A stretch of 64,000 nucleotides of DNA from Planosporangium mesophilum. Its GTDB lineage: Bacteria > Actinomycetota > Actinomycetes > Mycobacteriales > Micromonosporaceae. Each line of letters starts with the position of its first letter. Positions within the stretch are counted from its first letter, which is position 1. The position numbers were made by a program, and so were the translations under genes. Below, piece by piece: positions 62,405-64,000 of this stretch. The notes below the pieces were generated by a model, which was not told the origin of the DNA, did not search any database, and was given only the letters and a program-made list of their open reading frames with translations. The stretch covers positions 182,615 through 246,614 of the forward strand of contig NZ_BOON01000017.1 in assembly GCF_016863255.1 (NCBI RefSeq). The letters run 5' to 3'.

Positions 62405-63616
62405 GTGCTGGCTAACCTCTCGGCCGCGCTGGCGGTCCTGGCGCTGCTCGCCGCGCTCGTCGGCGCGGTGTACGCGGTGGTGCGGCTGCGGGCCCGACGG
62501 GGGATCGCCACCGCCACCCAGCGCGCCACCTACGAGGTGCTGCACATCGGGGCCCTCGCGGCCGAACCGCTCCAGGCCGGCCTCAGCTCGGCTGCGGCCG
62601 GCAAGGCCGTACGCCACCTGCGTACCCTCACCGGCGCCGTCGGCTTCGCGATCGCCTCGGCCGACGGGATCCTGGCCTTCGACGGCGAGGGCGACCACCA
62701 CCGGGCGGAGTTGGAGGCGGCCGTCGCGAAGGTCGTCAGCGCGGGGCGGTCGGTCGTGCTGGGTACCGATGAACTCCCCTGTGACCTGGTCGACTGTGTG
62801 GTGCGCGGTGCGGTCGTGGTACCGATCGACCGGGGCGGCACCCAGGGCGCGTTGGTCGCGGTAAGTCACGGACCGGTCGCTCCAGGGCTGGTACAGGCGA
62901 CCGTCGAGACCGGGCGCTGGGTCGCGGCTCAGCTCGCACTGGCAGAGTTGGACTCCTCGCGAGCCCGGCTCGCCCGCGCCGAGGTACGCGCCCTGCGCGC
63001 CCAGATCAGCCCGCACTTCATCTACAACGCCCTGACGGCGATCGCGTCGTTCGTCCGTACCGACCCGGAGCGGGCCCGGGAGCTGATCCTCGAGTTCGCC
63101 GAGTTCACCCGGTACTCGTTCCGAGCGCACGGTGAGTTCACCACCCTCGCGGAGGAGCTGCGCTCGATCGACCGGTACCTGACGATCGAGCGGGCCCGGT
63201 TCGGCGAGCGGCTACAGGTACGCCTGCAGATCGCCCCCGAGGTGCTGCCGGTCGGTCTGCCGTTCCTGTGCCTGCAACCCCTGGTGGAGAACGCCGTCCG
63301 GCACGGGTTGTCGCGCAAGCCGGGGGTCGGCATGATCAGCATCGTCGCCCTCGACGCGGGCGCCGAGTGCCACCTCACCGTCGAGGACGACGGCGTGGGC
63401 ATGGACCCGTCGGTCCTCGGCGGGCCGGCCTCGGCCGAGGACGAGGCGACCGAATCCGGCCAGCACGTGGGGCTGAGCAACGTGGACGACCGGCTGCGGT
63501 CGGTCTTCGGCGACGAGTTCGGACTCGTGGTCGAGACCGCGCCGGGCGCCGGGACGAAGGTGAGCATGCGGATACCGAAGTTCCATCCGGTGGTACGGGC
63601 CCGGAGCGCGACGTGA
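62405..63616 (+). CDS. LytS/YehU-type sensor histidine kinase
   Basis: 403 aa from GTG 62405. One N-terminal membrane helix (residues 5-28), GAF-like sensor (about 40-190), His-kinase domain with phosphoacceptor His in ALRAQISPHFIYNALTAIASFVR and HATPase with QPLVENAVRHGLS, DDGVGMD and HVGLSNVDDRLRSVFG. This is the His_kinase/LytS family, usually paired with LytTR regulators. Stop overlaps the response regulator start by 4 nt. Confidence 0.93.
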   Translation: MLANLSAALAVLALLAALVGAVYAVVRLRARRGIATATQRATYEVLHIGALAAEPLQAGLSSAAAGKAVRHLRTLTGAVGFAIASADGILAFDGEGDHHRAELEAAVAKVVSAGRSVVLGTDELPCDLVDCVVRGAVVVPIDRGGTQGALVAVSHGPVAPGLVQATVETGRWVAAQLALAELDSSRARLARAEVRALRAQISPHFIYNALTAIASFVRTDPERARELILEFAEFTRYSFRAHGEFTTLAEELRSIDRYLTIERARFGERLQVRLQIAPEVLPVGLPFLCLQPLVENAVRHGLSRKPGVGMISIVALDAGAECHLTVEDDGVGMDPSVLGGPASAEDEATESGQHVGLSNVDDRLRSVFGDEFGLVVETAPGAGTKVSMRIPKFHPVVRARSAT

Positions 63617-64000
63617 ACGCGGCCGTCGACTATCCCCAGACTGCGCCGGCAAGCCTGCGGGTCCTCGCCGTCGACGACGAACCACCGGCCCTGGACGAGT
63701 TGGCCTTTCTGCTGCGCGCGGACCCGCGGGTGGCGAAGGTGACCACCGCCACGGACGCGACCGAGGCGCTGCGGGTACTGCGCGACACCGACGTCGACGC
63801 GGTGTTCCTCGACATCCGGATGCCCGGCCTGGACGGGATGGAGCTGGCCCGGCTGCTCGCCCGGTTCGCCAAGCCACCCGCGATCGTGTTCGTCACCGCG
63901 TACGACGACCGCGCCGCCGAGGCGTTCGACCTCGGCGTGACCGACTACGTGCGCAAGCCGGTACAGGCCGACCGCGTCGCCGAGTCGCTGCGGCGGGGGG
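63613..64000 (+). CDS. LytR/AlgR-type response regulator, C-terminus cut by window edge
   Basis: 129 codons visible from GTG 63613. Receiver domain complete: acidic pair in VLAVDDEPPALDEL, phosphoacceptor Asp in VFLDIRMPGLDGM, Thr in VFVTAYD, Lys in DYVRKPV. The output domain lies beyond the edge; a LytTR DNA-binding domain is expected from the LytS-type partner. Coupled translation with the kinase gene. Confidence 0.9.
   Translation, partial: MNAAVDYPQTAPASLRVLAVDDEPPALDELAFLLRADPRVAKVTTATDATEALRVLRDTDVDAVFLDIRMPGLDGMELARLLARFAKPPAIVFVTAYDDRAAEAFDLGVTDYVRKPVQADRVAESLRRG

Overview
The window is about 70% GC and densely coded. Its gene set points to a filamentous actinomycete, most likely of the Micromonosporaceae: the dnaK-grpE-dnaJ-hspR operon with HAIR operators, clpB under a second HAIR, DUF3151, DUF1707, GuaB1, an EspI-like Pro-rich ATPase and LppU-like proteins. 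Several genes (dnaK operon, purA, DUF3151, fba, a DedA protein, pyrE, clpB) also lie close together in the M. tuberculosis Rv0350-Rv0384 region, so this looks like chromosomal core. I see no phage, insertion sequence, CRISPR array, tRNA or rRNA.

Layout. 1-4548: minus-strand membrane and surface genes (truncated GT87 transferase, DoxX, Orc1/Cdc6-like AAA ATPase, LppU-like protein). 4549-4986 is the only long gene-poor stretch; it holds an 18-bp tandem repeat and DnaA-box-like 9-mers. 4987-5601: orphan prepilin peptidase. 5598-15927: a minus-strand run of an EndoQ-like PHP nuclease fused to a UvrD helicase, a membrane metallophosphoesterase, moaD, moaA, a fructosamine-kinase-family protein and two adjacent dynamin-like GTPases. 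16084-24801: chaperone block (HAIR, dnaK, grpE, dnaJ, hspR; HAIR, clpB) with two small accessory genes between. 24920-28261: membrane protein, SDR, pyrE, ArsR regulator, class II aldolase. 28355-32867: DedA protein, an AmmeMemoRadiSam pair (radical SAM and Memo-like protein), a CoA-disulfide-reductase-like flavoprotein and a repetitive acidic protein. 33061-41545: fba, LOG protein, DUF3151, EspI-like ATPase, degenerate diacylglycerol-kinase-like protein, purA and purD. 41602-45854: acyl-CoA ligase, acyl-CoA dehydrogenase and SCP2 protein opposite a TetR regulator. 45871-52676: rhomboid protease, cyclophilin, YtxH-like protein, CorA, aminotransferase, CBS protein, GuaB1.

52765-62341 is a surface-polysaccharide locus: nucleotidyltransferase, CDP-alcohol phosphatidyltransferase, flippase, O-antigen-ligase/polymerase-like protein, GT4, DUF2142 protein and a polyprenyl glycosylphosphotransferase, with a formamidopyrimidine-type DNA glycosylase inserted. 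The pairing of an NTP transferase with a CDP-alcohol phosphotransferase suggests a phospho-polyol or phospho-alcohol substituted glycan. The window ends in a LytS/LytR-type two-component pair, truncated at the right edge.

The observations I rate highest are the EndoQ-UvrD fusion, two identical-spacing TCTAG-N8-CTAGA dyads in front of the AAA ATPase gene, the AmmeMemoRadiSam pair without its AMMECR1 partner, the polysaccharide locus with its CDP-alcohol chemistry, the dynamin-like pair, a 34-codon minus-strand ORF whose start overlaps that of DUF3151, and a set of long hairpins at convergent gene ends, two of which share the same outer arms.
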